Assembly (NCBI RefSeq): GCF_000165425.1
Contig: NW_001799055.1
Location: forward strand, 189,804 to 253,803
DNA from: Paramecium tetraurelia
Lineage: Eukaryota; Ciliophora; Oligohymenophorea; Peniculida; Parameciidae
DNA length: 64,000 nt
Direction of reading: 5' to 3'
The notes beneath the pieces are model-generated. The model made no database searches. It saw only the letters and a list, made by a program, of their open reading frames with translations, and was not told where the DNA came from. Shown one piece after another: positions 10,172 through 22,209 of the stretch. Positions within the stretch are counted from its first letter, which is position 1; the number at the start of each line of letters is the position of its first letter. Position numbers and translations under genes: made by a program.

Positions 10172-12028
10172 ATGTCAATTCAAAAAAAAGTGACAAAATT
10201 AACAAAACAATAGAGTGAACAGGGGAAATTTTAAAATATGTATTATGAAGTGCAATTACCATATTTCAATCCTCAATCCAACTCATTATTTGCAACATCA
10301 TTATTGAATAATCCTTCATTATTGAATATTTATCAGTAAGCAATGAGCAGTTATTTGCAAGGATATTATAAACAAGCGATCTTTTTTGCAGAAAAATTGC
10401 TATGTTTAAGCTAAGATTCAACAGCATTGCCATATTTAGTATTTTTGCTTGGAATGGTATTAATTATTACATAAAATTAGTGCCATTTTGCTAATTAGGA
10501 ATTCTCAGGAGTGTATAATCTGTTTTTAAAGCATAAATTAACATAAGGAGATTTTGCAGTATTAGGGGCTAGAGCTTTATATTCAAATAGACAATATGAG
10601 ATGGGAATCGAAATTCTTTAAGAAGAGACTAGCTCATAAAGCGATTGGGTAAGAGGATAATGTTATGAAGCCTTAGAGAATAAGTAGTTAGCAGTTTCTA
10701 ATTATTTTGAATGCTTATAGAAAACACCAACAAATGTTCGAGTGTTTTAGCAACTAGTTGATTCATATTTGATTTCTTCAGATGAAAAGGAAAATTTAGT
10801 CTAACAAATTTAATTATCTTCTGATGAAGCCTGGCTAAAGGATTACTATTTAAGCAAAACAATAAATTATGACATAGTGAATTCAAAATTAGCTGATCAT
10901 TTGCAAGAGGAGAAAAGGAAAATTGTGTAATAGTTACAAATTGTTGATAAAGTTGAAACTCAATAATTGAAACCATCCCCAGTACGAAGTCCATATATAA
11001 GAAAAGAAGAAATTCCAATTCAAAATGACTTAATTTATGTAGCTTTGGAGAAGAAGAACAACATAGACATCTTAAATGTTAAGGCGAAGAAAGCATATTA
11101 CAATTATGATATAGCATCTGCTTATGATTGGTCATTGAAGGCAATTAAGTAGGACCCTTTGTATTTTGAAGTGATCCCTACATATGTTTCATGCTTGTTG
11201 GAATTGGAATAGATAGCCGAACTTTATTATTGTGCTCACAATCTAATTGAGAACTATGCTCAGAATGCCTTAAGTTGGTTTGTAGTAGGAGTGTATTACT
11301 TTTCAACCAAAAAGTATGAAGTAGCAAGAAAACAATTTTAAAAGTCCATTTAGTTAGACTAGCACCTAATATACAGCTGGATTGGATTAGCACATTCTTA
11401 TGCGATATAAGATGAGTCTGATTAAGCAATGTCAATATATAGATCAATAACAAGACAATTTCCAGGATGCTATTAAGCACATGTGTATATTGGTATGGAA
11501 TACTTGAGAACTAATAATTTGCAAACTGCTATTTTATCATTATAATAAGCCAAAGATATCAATCCAACAGATCCTATGATTTAGAATGAATTAGGAGTTA
11601 TAGCTTATAAACAAAAGAAATATAATGAAGCCAAAGATGTATGTTTATCAATCTTATTATAATAGTATTTCTTAAATGCCTTAGTATTTTGTTAAAATTC
11701 TAATCATAAAATTAGGGAATCTGCTTTATAGAATCTTGGACATACATTTAGAAAGTAGAAGGATTACAAAAATGCTATTTAGATATTTGAAAAATGTATA
11801 TAAGTAATAATATCATATTACAATTAGTTGAATTCAGTTTCTCCATAGATATTCTTTGGATTGGCATTCTCTTATCATTTAAGCGAATTACCAAACAGTT
11901 TAAGCAAAGCCATTCATTATTATCATAAGTCGCTCTCATTAAAATCTGATTAAACTTTTGTTTAGGATATGCTAAGCAAGGCACTTTAGGAAGCTGCTGA
12001 TATGGGATTATCAGAATATATAAATTGA
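10172..12028 (+). CDS. CDC16: anaphase-promoting complex subunit APC6/Cdc16
   Basis: 593-aa TPR protein; three introns (24, 27 and 24 nt) close the frame at 594 codons. The C-terminal half carries the diagnostic Cdc16 run: SWFVVGVYYFSTKKYEVARK, then WIGLAHSYAIQDESDQAMSI, then FPGCYQAHVYIGMEYLRTNN and NELGVIAYKQKKYNEAKD. These correspond to TPR helices conserved from yeast to human. Known role: scaffold subunit of the APC/C E3 ligase that ubiquitinates cyclins and securin. The N-terminal half (residues 1-260) is more divergent TPR-like helix. Cdc16 is usually 600-800 aa, so this is a compact version. Start MSIQKKVTK at 10172. Confidence 0.9.
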
Positions 12029-12393
12029 ATATATATATCTATTTAAAGAAAAGTAATTTCTTGATATTATCAATAATAAAATAATTTTGTAGAGTCCAAA
12101 ATTAAACATAAATAAGTTTCTACAAATAATATTCAATATTACGACCATTCTGAAATATCATTAATGTCCTTTTAATTGTTTATATTTCTTGAATTAAATT
12201 GATCTCTAGCAAAAATTTATGAGATTCCAAATCAATATACATAATATTAGAGATTAAAAATAATTTAAGAATTATATACTCATAATAAGTCTAAAACTGT
12301 ATTAAATATAAATATAACAGAATCTGTGTAAGACTCAAAGAGAAAAATACTTTAATTTAATAGCTATTATATTTTATTTGAATGTATTGCAGC
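12029..12393. other. intergenic, 365 nt between convergent genes
   Basis: A+T-rich 3' spacer. A long + frame from about 12220 to 12780 is open but is antisense to the well-supported gene on the minus strand. No RNA gene or repeat seen. Confidence 0.5.
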
Positions 12394-13169
12394 TCAATGA
12401 GTAGCTGATTAATTGTTTGGAGCTGTAAATGGTCTTCTCTACTCTAAGAAATCATCAAATTCGCCATCTGCACGTCTTATATTAGAATAACTTTGATTAC
12501 CTATTATTAAGATTTGGCCTTTATTATGCAGCTCTCAATTACCTCATAACATTCATCACTATTTCTGCAGTTCGTTCAATACTTAATTATTTGCCTGCTC
12601 CCAACTTAGCTTTCTCATCCTTTACTAATTCACTTAAATTTACATTAATTTTCATACCTGATGTGATCAATGACTTGATCTTCAATAGCTTAACCACCAT
12701 TCTTTCTTTATTCATAAGCTTCTTATTGATTTGCCAAATATTGATTCCAGACACTGTAGGTGAACAATTAATAAGGATGTGAATTGTAGGATACCAATTC
12801 AAAGTCTCTGTCAATCTAATCGACCATTCTTCTTTCACCACCATGTTTGATTTAAGTGACTTGGCATTCAGCGATGTGAGGTACAATGAAAAATGTTCTC
12901 AAACCCATCTAAAATAATTCTTCCAACTCTTTGTTGCCAAAGAAATATTACTTGCAATGTCTGGAGATCTTTCTGTATGAATGATAAGCTATTCAATATG
13001 CATTTGATTTCAAACCTCTCAAAAATGAATTATGGTCGTAACGACATCTAATACCAATAGTGAATTCTGAGCTTGATGGACGTGGGGCATTGAAATTTTT
13101 AGGATGCCAGTTATTTTTCCAACCTGCTCTAGTCCAGAAGAATGACTTATTTCTGATTTTGTAAACCAT
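12394..13169 (-). CDS. conserved-looking protein of unknown function, 232 aa
   Basis: ATG at 13167-13169, TGA at 12394-12396. Three introns are required: a 27-nt one starting GTTTG (unusual; nearly all others here start GTA), and two of 25 nt; the result is exactly 233 codons. The protein starts MVYKIRNKSFFWTRAGWKN, is rich in aromatic and basic residues in its first 60 positions, then has mixed helices (CKQYFFGNKELEELFQMG) and a polar tail ending NNQSATH. There are no transmembrane segments. The basic, Trp-rich N-terminus would suit import into mitochondria or RNA binding, but I recognise no family. Confidence 0.75.
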
Positions 13170-13450
13170 AAATTAATTAATATCTTTTATTATTTGCAAA
13201 TCAATTACATTAAATTCATTCTTCTTTAATATATACTTTATTTTCAGAAGACTAGACACATCACATAGCATTGAGATTCATTAAACAATTATTTCAATAT
13301 TAAAATCAATCAAACAACATTCATGATGATTTTATTTATTTTAGTCATAAAATTGGAAACATGTGAATCTTTAAGGATTTTGAATTATACAATTAATTTA
13401 ATTATAGCAGAAGTACTTTGTTAATTGAAAAGTCTATCCTCTTAAAGAAA

Positions 13451-13780
13451 ATGATTTTTGAAAAAAATAAAAATAGGCTTTTGTCGATTTTAAACTTTTA
13501 TGCAACATAAAAGGAAAAACCTAGCTTAAACTGTTTCAGGAGATTCAATATTAAAGATAATTCAAATAAGTTCACTCCTTCTCAAATTTTAGTAGAGTCT
13601 GAGATCTAATATAAATTGACTGCTTATCCTGAATAATATTCAATACTACAATTAGCTTATTCTAATGCTCAATTCAATAATAGTGTGTGTAAGATAAGAT
13701 AGAATTTGTAATTACAGTCTATCTTGAAAAAAAGTAATAATAATTTTGTCTAAAAGTTCTTAAGGTTAATAATAATGTGA
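13451..13780 (+). CDS. hypothetical protein, 109 aa (weak)
   Basis: Frame of 110 codons, ATG 13451, TGA 13778-13780; the same frame stays open about 70 nt upstream of the ATG, so an upstream exon is possible. Product starts MIFEKNKNRLLSILNF and is polar, with no motif I recognise. The rest of 13170-13983 shows no other gene. A frame this long can occur by chance when only TGA stops translation, so this is tentative. Confidence 0.3.
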
Positions 13781-13983
13781 AATGAAGAATGATATTATTA
13801 ATCATAATGTGATCAATTGATGCTTACTTGTATAATTGCATAGGAATTGATGTTGATGGACAGCACTATGCCATAAGGAGTTCCATAAATACTGAATTTG
13901 GTCATTTAAGGCAAATGCAAACAAGGATAAGTTTGTAGTGCGATCGAATAACTTTTAAAAATATTTTTAAAGATTTTTAATTT

Positions 13984-14366
13984 ATGGGAAAGAAGGAAAA
14001 AGGAAAGCCTAATCCATTAGGTGAAGTTAGTAGAGATTACACCATCAATCTCCATAAGGCAGTTCACAAAGAAACTTTTAAAAGAAAGGCACCTAGAGCT
14101 GTCAGTCACATTGTCAGATTTGGTATTAAATCATGCACTATTTAGCCTAAAAAAACATGTTAACTGAGGATGTTAGAGTAGATCCACAATTAAATGAGGC
14201 AGTTTGGGCAAGAGGAATTCGTAACTTGCCTAGAAGAATTAGAGTAAGATTATAAAGAAAGAAGAAGGAGGAAGATGATGGTAAAGGTAAGTACTATACC
14301 CTTGCTCAATATGTTCCAGTCGATTCCTTTGATAACCTTAAGACTGAAATTACAAAATAATAATGA
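13984..14366 (+). CDS. RPL31: ribosomal protein eL31 (L31e), 119 aa
   Basis: Starts [20 protein letters not shown], followed by [19 protein letters not shown] and, after a 23-nt intron, the signature [20 protein letters not shown] and [18 protein letters not shown]. This matches eukaryotic eL31 along its length (family about 120-125 aa). Role: large-subunit protein near the polypeptide exit tunnel. The frame closes at 120 codons. The gene ends 41 nt before the end of the convergent MCTS1 gene. Confidence 0.96.
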
Positions 14367-14406
14367 TATATTTTATGTACAATATATAGACAGACATATA
14401 ATCAGC

Positions 14407-14968
14407 TCATTTGAAACTTAATTACCATAAGGCATCGCCAAGATGATGTACTAATTAAATTGCATGACCTTTTGGGTCTTTTTTAATATCATCAGAATTT
14501 GCAGTCATTATTCCTATTCCCATTGCATTTTCCTTGCCTTCTCCATAGATGCCTACAACCTATCCTTTTTAAGCCTAAGGAATATATAAATTAACTTACT
14601 GGATTAAGTTGTCCTCCTTAAGAAATGAGTCCTGGAGCCAAGACATCAGAACCACTTAAAATATGCTTGATTGCTCCTGCATCAACCTATTATTTGATTA
14701 ATAGATCTGGGAATTTGTGGACTAATTTCAAATGCGGAATGACTAAATCTTCTTTAGTAAAACAAATATAATCTTTGTCAACTTAGACAATTTCGACTTT
14801 GTATTCACTTCTTAATTTAAATGATTAGATATTGGCTTTCTTAGGAAATACCTCATCCTCTATTTCTTTGAAAAAAGGGTACTAATCATTGAATGATTGC
14901 TTCAATTCCTTGACTCCAGTCTTGGAAAGTAATGTTGGTTTGGAAAGATCCTCTAGTTTCTTGAACAT
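14407..14968 (-). CDS. MCTS1: MCTS1-like translation factor (PUA domain), 178 aa
   Basis: ATG 14966-14968, TGA 14407-14409, one 25-nt intron, 179 codons. It starts MFKKLEDLSKPTLLSKTGVK; the N-terminal pre-PUA domain (to about 90) is followed by a PUA domain with the family run VDAGAIKHILSGSDVLAPGL and the end GIMTANSDDIKKDPKGHAIQ...HLGDALW. In other eukaryotes MCTS1 with DENR acts in reinitiation and in recycling of 40S subunits after termination. Full length for the family (181 aa in human). It is divergent with PRP19, with only 37 bp between the two start codons. Confidence 0.93.
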
Positions 14969-15005
14969 AATTTAATTAAATATTCAAATAAATAAATATC
15001 ATAAT
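14969..15005. promoter_or_regulatory. 37-bp bidirectional promoter region MCTS1/PRP19
   Basis: The start codons of the divergent MCTS1 (-) and PRP19 (+) genes are separated by only 37 bp of almost pure A+T. Both 5' UTRs and both promoters must fit in, or overlap, this stretch and the coding sequence. Confidence 0.6.
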
Positions 15006-16591
15006 ATGTAATCCTGGTAAACTTGTGCTCTATCTGGAGAGTTGATAGAAACTCCAGTCATATCTAAAGTGAGCGGACACATTTATGAAAAGAGATTAAT
15101 CGAAAAACACATAGAGAGCACAGGCACATGTCCAATAACTGGAAGACCATTGAATATCGAAGATCTCATCGAAGTATGAATTGTATCAGAACAATAGGTG
15201 AAAGTATCTAGAGTTTAGAAACCAAGGCCAGTGACAGCCACATCAATACCGTCGTTATTGTCATTGCTATAAAATGAATGGGATGCATTATTATTGGAAT
15301 AATTTTAATTAAAATAACATTTAGAATAAGTGAGACATGAATTAACACATGCATTGTATTAGCATGATGCAGCTTGTCGAGTGATTGCTAAATTAATTAA
15401 AGAAAGAGACCAAGCTAGAATAGAATTGTCATAATTATAGCACAAATTAAATCATAAAATTGAAGTAGAAGCAAATAATGCCCCTGAGAAGTTATCATCA
15501 AATTAAATTGCTGAAATTGAAGAAAATGCGATTAAATTAACAAATCAAAGAAAAGCCTAAAGAAAGTAATAGTCGTACTTCGATTAATTCCCAGGCCCTG
15601 AAGTAATAGATCCTAATTATAATAGATTCTATCAAATTATGATGTAAAATAAGAATACCAACAAACATAAGGAGGTACCTCCTTGGATACAAAAGACAAT
15701 TATGTGTTAGTAGGTGGATAGGCTGGATTAATCTAATTGTACTCTCATGAAAAATTAGTTTATTCTGCTTAAGAACATACATAGTCTATTACTTAAGTGA
15801 ATTTCTTTACTTATGATGAGCATCTTAGGTTTGTGTCGTCTTCATAAGATGGAAATCTCAAATTATACTAATTTAATTCTCAAAGTTAGGAAGGTTAGGT
15901 TACTTAAACTATTAATATCGGATAAAGTGTTACAGGAGTTGCAATCCATCCATTAGGATATGTTGCTATTATAGTAACCACTAATGGAGTATTGGCATAT
16001 TATAATTTAAAAAATGGATAGCAATTGAGTAGAGTTACTGACTTTGAAGGTTAATGTTAATTCACTTCAATATCTGTTCATCCTGATGGATTATTATTGG
16101 CTATTGGATAGGCAGATTCCTAAATTAAGGTTTGGAGTATTGTGAAAAGTCAATTGCTGGCCCAATTGGAAGGATAAGAGGTATTAATAAGTTATACCTA
16201 TATAGGGAGCTGTCACGAACCTATCATTTTCTGAAAGCGGAGCAAATTTGGCTTCAAGTAGTAGCAGTGAAGTTAAAGAATGGGATTTAAGACGTCCTGG
16301 TTAATTCTCAAAGATTTATCAAGGCCAAAAGATCGGTAACTTATGATCCTAAGTTGTTTTAGGTGGTTTATCTTATGATCCATCAGGATAATTTTTAGCT
16401 GTCGGTAGTAATAAGAGTATTCACTTTTTTGATGTTAAGAAAAAGTAGGAATTCTGCAAAATTGACAGTCATAGAGACCTTGTCACTGGCATTAGGTATA
16501 CAAATAATTATAGGATTATAGATTTGGGCAATTAAGCAAGAATATCTATAGCTGCAGTGTTGATAAATCAGTAAATATCTATGGTAACTGA
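15006..16591 (+). CDS. PRP19: pre-mRNA-processing factor 19 (U-box E3 ligase)
   Basis: 486 aa; five introns (24, 23, 25, 27 and 26 nt) close the frame at 487 codons. Domains in order: U-box at residues 4-58 (CALSGELIETPVISKVSGHI, then YEKRLIEKHI and CPITGRPL), the Prp19 coiled-coil tetramerisation region (about 70-190), and a seven-bladed WD40 propeller (about 205-486; e.g. VLVGGQAGLIQLYSHEK, SVHPDGLLLAIG, IKVWSIV, VKEWDLRRP). Known role: core of the NTC/Prp19 spliceosomal complex and a ubiquitin ligase in the nucleus. In a genome with this many tiny introns, NTC function should be heavily used. Start MQSWQTCALSGE at 15006 places the U-box at the extreme N-terminus, as in the family. Confidence 0.95.
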
Positions 16592-16630
16592 GTAGATTTT
16601 TTAATTATATAAATAATCAGTTAATTAAAT

Positions 16631-18010
16631 ATGTATTAAAGGACATCGATCTCTCATTGCTAATTGTGTAAGATGCAAGCCATGAAACCTATCTCATTAA
16701 TTTGCTCTCATACACTTTGTTTCAAATGCGCATAAAATATATCTATTTAGGAAAATACAAGGTAAGAGAAAATTTGAATTTGTATTTTAGTTAAATACAG
16801 AATAAGTTCAGAATTTAGTGTCCATTATGCCGTAGAGTTACTCATACCTATGATATCAATAATCTCTTAATGGAAAATAATGAACTGAATCTGATTACAG
16901 ATTCAAGTGAAATGGATAGGGAGATTCTAAATGAGGTATTTACTTAATTACATGTAGAGTTAATTATAAAATGATTCATAACATTGCAGAAGGTATTCTA
17001 ATTTTGATATTCCAAACAAAGCTCAAAATACAGCTCAATAAAAAATGTCAGAATTATTAACATAAACTAACAACGCTATGAAATTGATGAATGAAAAACC
17101 TAAACAAAATAATACAACAGTTGGACACATCCACAAATAATCAGCCACTGTTGCCGTTATCCCTGATGACAGTATTTTTTTATTTGAATTATTAGATCGT
17201 TCCAAAGTTCAACTCAATTAGCAACCATATGGATCCTAATTTTAATCTCAGATCTAAAAAACCTTAATCTAATATCAACAACAACAATAAGAACTTCAAT
17301 TACAAACTTAACTAGTTAATAAAGATATCTTAAAGCCTAATAATAACACTCCTAATGCTAGTCCTTATTCAACTCCACTTGCATCCCAATTTCACATCAA
17401 TTTCCAAAATACCGATAATAAAAAACAAGCACAGAATCCTCTTCAATTCTAACCCTTAAAGGATAAACCTTATTATTTCGATGATAAAAAATACACTTAG
17501 GAAGTTAAAGAAAATTAATTTCAAAAAGATATACAGAAAGAAATTACAGAACCATCTCGACACAAAAGAAGTGCTACTGGAGTTCCTAATAAATAATTAA
17601 CCAATAATAATATATCAATCATTAATAATGTACCTCAAAATAATAGCAATACTGAAAGTTCTGAATAAATTATTACTTAATATTTCTAAATTATACAAAA
17701 AGGGCTATAAAAATTAGAAAAAGACACTTTAATGATCATTAAAAACAAAAATGTTCACCCACAAGCTCTATATTAAAAAATGAAATAATTAAATCAAACA
17801 AAAGATCAAGATGGAGAACTCATTTAATCAATCAAAATAATACTCAAATTACAAACTGAATTAAATGGGCTATCAACACCATCTTGTCATAGAAAAACAA
17901 GTTCTCATGCAAGTCATAGATATTCTAATAATACAACCAATACAAAAAGTGATCATAGTTCTACTTCAATTTTGCAATAAGAATTTAAAAACTTAAAGAA
18001 GTTGTTTTGA
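16631..18010 (+). CDS. RING-finger protein with Gln/Asn-rich tail, 442 aa
   Basis: Introns of 29 and 22 nt give exactly 443 codons. An N-terminal RING lies at about residues 10-60: CQLC, then CSHTLCFKC and, after the first intron, CPLCRR, giving the C-x2-C...C-x-H-x2-C-x2-C...C-x2-C ligand pattern of a C3HC4 zinc site. The rest is low complexity, rich in Gln, Asn and Ser, with polyglutamine-like runs around residues 210-230. Predicted E3 ubiquitin ligase; substrate unknown. Confidence 0.88.
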
Positions 18011-19211
18011 TAAATATATCATTTTTTTTAATTAAATGTATTTCCGCATCTAACAAAACTTAATTCAATTTACTTAGTTTAATAGATAATCAATTTGATA
18101 AAGGCTAATGCAAATTCTTTTCAAATTTAATCGCAATTTCACGATATTCCATGTTAATTAAAGCCTAAATATTTTAGTTATAATAACTCTTAATAAGATA
18201 TTGAGTAGCTTAACTCTTTTTAAATTAAATTCTATCTTCAAGAATGCATCATATTTTTAAATCAGGAACATTTTAATTTTGATATAAAAGTTTTCAACAA
18301 AGCAAAACCCTAAGATAAGTTAATCCTTTGACTAAAGACTATCTAATTTATTCAATGAACAGGTTTATCTTGTAATTTTATTTCAGAAGGAGCAATTTTA
18401 GTTTAGATTAATTTGGTTCCTTTTTTTGACAATATTTAAGGTCATTGCTATAGAGATACAATTTCCATACGTTAGATTCATCTTTGAAAAATGGAGGCTA
18501 TTCGGATCATTTTGTATAGAAATCAAACTTTTGGTAATGACTGATAAAGAAATTTTACGAATATATATAATAAGCTTCATTATTTTTCTTTTAAACAAAT
18601 AATAACAGATTGCAGATCCCTGTTCTAGACAACTTAATAAAGGTTTTAAAAGGAATCCCTTTTTTAAATAAATCATTAATTTTATTTGTTCTGTGAAGTA
18701 TTTGTAAATTAAGAGTAAGAATGAAAAAATTTTTAAAGATATATTCTCAAATAAAGTTTATTTTTAGTTTAACATTTATTTTTAATACAAATATCAATAA
18801 ATTAATAGGAGTAATCTGGATATATTTATTAATCTGTGTGACCTTTGTGCAATTACAAATCATTATTTGTTAATTATTTATGATATGATGGAAAATAAGA
18901 AAAATATACTATTTAATACATTAATTTTATTGGCAATTGAAAAAATTAATCCATAACAAGATTTAATTTAATTAAATTGAGATGATGTTTATCAAAATAA
19001 GTAATATTCAGAATTCTATTACCTAAATATAAGATATATAGAATTTTGCAACTTATATTAATTCTGTCATGGAATTCATTGAATAGAATAAAGATGGATG
19101 AAAGCAAAGTGAGATTTTGACCCAAAAGGATATTAAAATGACTAGAAGAATAAGGTGATAATATTCAGATATATATTTTATTATGTATGTGCTATACAAT
19201 TATAATTTTAA
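18011..19211. other. gene-poor 1.2 kb, possible gene fragments
   Basis: Very A+T rich. Short open stretches occur on both strands, such as a minus frame ending near 18382 (starts MIYLKKGFLLKPLLSC) and a + stretch near 19080 with EFIEQNKDG that looks like an EF-hand loop but stops at TGA immediately after. None joins into a gene with short introns. Decayed gene pieces are possible; no RNA gene seen. Confidence 0.4.
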
Positions 19212-19509
19212 TCATTGTTGAGTATTAAATTAAGAAAGAGTAGATTACTAGTTATTCAGTGTCATTTAGGATTCAGCTGCTTCCATACTGGATTCCCTAA
19301 TGCTAGATTTACTGAAATACCTTTCAAACAAATGCTTTTCTGAATCTGAGGAGATGCTACTCTTAAAATCAGAACCGCTTTCAGATAAATAATGCTCGTT
19401 TTAAATTTCTGCAAGAATAAAATTAATTATTACTTTCACATTCTTTTATTGCTCTAGCAAATATAACCGATCGAAGACTGTCATAGCCAAATGATGAATG
19501 AAGAGACAT
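19212..19509 (-). CDS. small Ser-rich hypothetical protein, 90 aa
   Basis: ATG 19507-19509, TGA 19212-19214, one 25-nt intron (GTAATA...TTGCAG); 91 codons exactly. It starts MSLHSSFGYDSLRSVIF; the second half is Ser- and acid-rich (SESGSDFKSSISSDSEKH) and looks disordered and phosphorylatable. No family recognised. The canonical intron with frame closure is the main reason to believe it. Confidence 0.6.
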
Positions 19510-20599
19510 ATTTTGAACGTTCAAATAATTAGAAATTTATTTATTGAATTTCGTTTTTAACTTCTATAAATATACTTAATTAATGCGAATAAAAAATGCG
19601 TAAGTGATAAAATAATTGCTCAGCAGAATTATTTATTTAACTGGCTAGATAATTCTTGTAACTATATGGCAAGAGTGTAGATCTTCAAAGGAAAGACACG
19701 ATTAGAAAAATTAATTGAATTTAAATATAAATAAAAAATTATTTTGGATATTCAATTATTGGTTATTAGAGTTATTCAGAGACTTTATTGAAAATAAAAC
19801 TTAATATATGCTTTCCTGACTGGTACATTAACTTGGTTTAGAAGCAGTAATGAAACTAATAAGTACTTATTACAGATTGCAGGTATTTGAGTTATCTAAC
19901 AGTTATATTTAAAATTTGAATTAAATTAGGTTTGTTTTAATATCTGACATAAAGGGTAAAATTTATTATTTTTTATCTAATTTTAAGTTAAAATTAATAT
20001 TAAACAAATTTTGGTTCTCATAATTGAAGAAAAAATATGTGAGTATTTCTCACTTTACTTGCATATTTATAAAATACAAATTTTTTGAATTAATTAGAAG
20101 GCAAAAAAAATGTATTACTTATTATTAATAATAAATATTTTTAAATGATATTTTATTTCAAACTAAATTTATGACTTTTGGTATATTTATATTATATATA
20201 AAAATAGACTTCATGGTATTAAATGATAGTTTTAAAAGTCCTGTTAACGTAATTTGAAATCATATTAATTAAAAGTAGTCCTATATAGTATCTCAACATT
20301 AATCCACTTGCTTATTTAACTTAAAAATTAATAAGAGAGAATTTCATGTGAGATGCAAATATTTTGATATTGTGAAGATAGTCATTAAAAAGGAAAGGTC
20401 AATAAAAATCTAATTTAACCTGTCTTTTATTAATATATCTTTGTTCTTGTTTCTTAGATTAAAAAGAAATTAAATTGAAGATCACTATTTTTAAATAAGA
20501 AATTTTAAGTTTTGTATTGATAGAGATAATAGGTGATCTATGATCTATAGTTTTAGCTTTAATAGATATAATTGAAAGTAATTAAATACTGGAGTCTAT
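19510..20599. other. gene-free A+T-rich stretch, 1.1 kb
   Basis: Nothing with coding character could be followed in any frame for more than a few dozen codons. No RNA gene, tandem repeat or transposon end seen. It lies between the 5' side of the small Ser-rich gene and the 3' end of the Myb gene. Confidence 0.5.
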
Positions 20600-22171
20600 T
20601 CATGTGTAATTTAATATCAAATTCGGGAGTGATCTTGGTATGGGTATACTATTTCTGCGTCTATCATTAAGTTGACTATCTGTTTTCCATCGGTGAAAGC
20701 ATTTCATGGCAGAATGAGTGAAGATTTCAATTGGATTTGCATAAATAGGTTTAGAAAAGGTTTCTGGTGTTTCGAGATTTAAAAAACCATCCATATCATT
20801 GGTATAAAAGTTCAAGTGACTCCTTTGGGATTCTTCAAATTCTTCTATCATACTCAAAGTAGATTTGAAATTGTGGAATCCGGAATCAAAGATGTGCAAT
20901 TCACTTTTTATTCTATCAAACTGCTCTTTAAATTAATTTTGTTTTTATTGATTAATTTCATGAAATTATACTAGAGTCTCATTGGTGCAGAAGTAAATGA
21001 TATTTTTATTAACATTCACTAAACAAGGTATTAATTCTTGAATATTATACTCCTATTCGATATTTCCGATAGTATATGAGACAGTAGGCTAATTTCGTTA
21101 TTTAAATGCCTATTTAGATTATTGTTGCTCTGATATTTCGATTGATTATTTGCGATTGCTTTTATTTTGAGTTTCGGCACTTCTCCACTTGAGCTTAGCC
21201 AAAACAGCATCAATAGCCTGTCTTTATAAATCTGTAATTTCTGGCCCGTTGCAACCTGACAATAAATCATCCAAGTTAGTAGCTGATCCATTATACGTTT
21301 ACCTGTAAAAAAGAATATATAATAAATACTACAGATAAGGCAAATCTTTTTCTCTTTTGATCAAACTATTAAATCGATTTTTTAGATTATTTTCACTTCT
21401 TCTTCCATCCATAATTTTTGATATTTCTGACCATCTTCGACCAATTTCTTTAACCGTCTATAACAACTTTATATCTTCATCGTCTGTCCAAGGTTCTCTA
21501 CATAAAATGCAAAATTAATAATACTTTGATATTTTTGGATTGAGGTGATTTAACCATCTTTCTCTACATTATTTACTAGATCTATAGGCCGAAGAATTTT
21601 GATTTAATTCTTATGAAATTAGACTCCACTTTTGACCCTGATCAGCAGATTAATACTTCATAATGATTTCATACAATTTTTAATCCTCTTCTGGTCTAAA
21701 AGGTTACTACTACAAAGCAACCTTTTACATTTAAGCCCACTTTTATTTGCATTGTTCTTTATCTCTGCGACATATCATCTTTGAAACTTCTTCGAAAAGT
21801 TCAGTTGACAAATCCCTCAGATCTTCATTTCTTATTTAACTTAGTTTCCCTATAAGCCAAATTAGCACTTTCTTTTCATTGAGAGTCCAATTTTTCTTGA
21901 GATTAGAATTCCATCCACTTGTAGTCAGAATCTCCAGTTATATTTAATTAATTTCTTCGTCAGTTGGAAATTAGGTGAGTCCTAAATTGAAAAATTCTTT
22001 CATGTATTCGAATTTAGTAAAAGTAGTGTTCTAAGCTTGAGAGTAGAAATTTTAGAATTCCTAATAGAAATTATTATCATATGAATCCGAATTTTTTCTT
22101 TAAGATATCGCTGTCTTTAATTTACTTTTAGATTTCTTTCTCTCTACCAAGCTATTATTTCTTTTACTCAT
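20600..22171 (-). CDS. Myb-type (SANT repeat) DNA-binding protein, 504 aa
   Basis: ATG 22169-22171, TGA 20600-20602; introns of 27 and 30 nt close 505 codons. Three SANT/Myb repeats lie in the middle: about 105-150 (KKNWTLNEKKVLIWLIG, divergent), 155-210 (PFRPEEDQKLYEIIMKY ... WSLISQELN ... KQCRERWLNHLNP) and 218-265 (EPWTDDEDIKLLQTVKEIG ... WSEISKIMDGR ... NNLKNRFNSL). Repeats two and three have the usual spaced aromatics and the R2R3-type recognition helices (KQCRERW, NNLKNRF), so specific DNA binding is expected. The C-terminal 240 residues are polar without known domain. Likely nuclear transcription factor of the c-Myb/CDC5-like superfamily. Confidence 0.9.
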
Positions 22172-22209
22172 ATAATAAATATTAATGAAAATAACAAACT
22201 ATAAACACT

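Noticed and set aside
10698..11480. Minus frames of 106 and 100 codons
   Set aside because: Antisense to the TPR region of APC6/Cdc16, which is securely identified.
12220..12780. Long + frame of about 185 codons (ends IRM), open when only TGA stops
   Set aside because: It is exactly antisense to the well-closed minus gene 12394-13169, whose introns and codon use are convincing.
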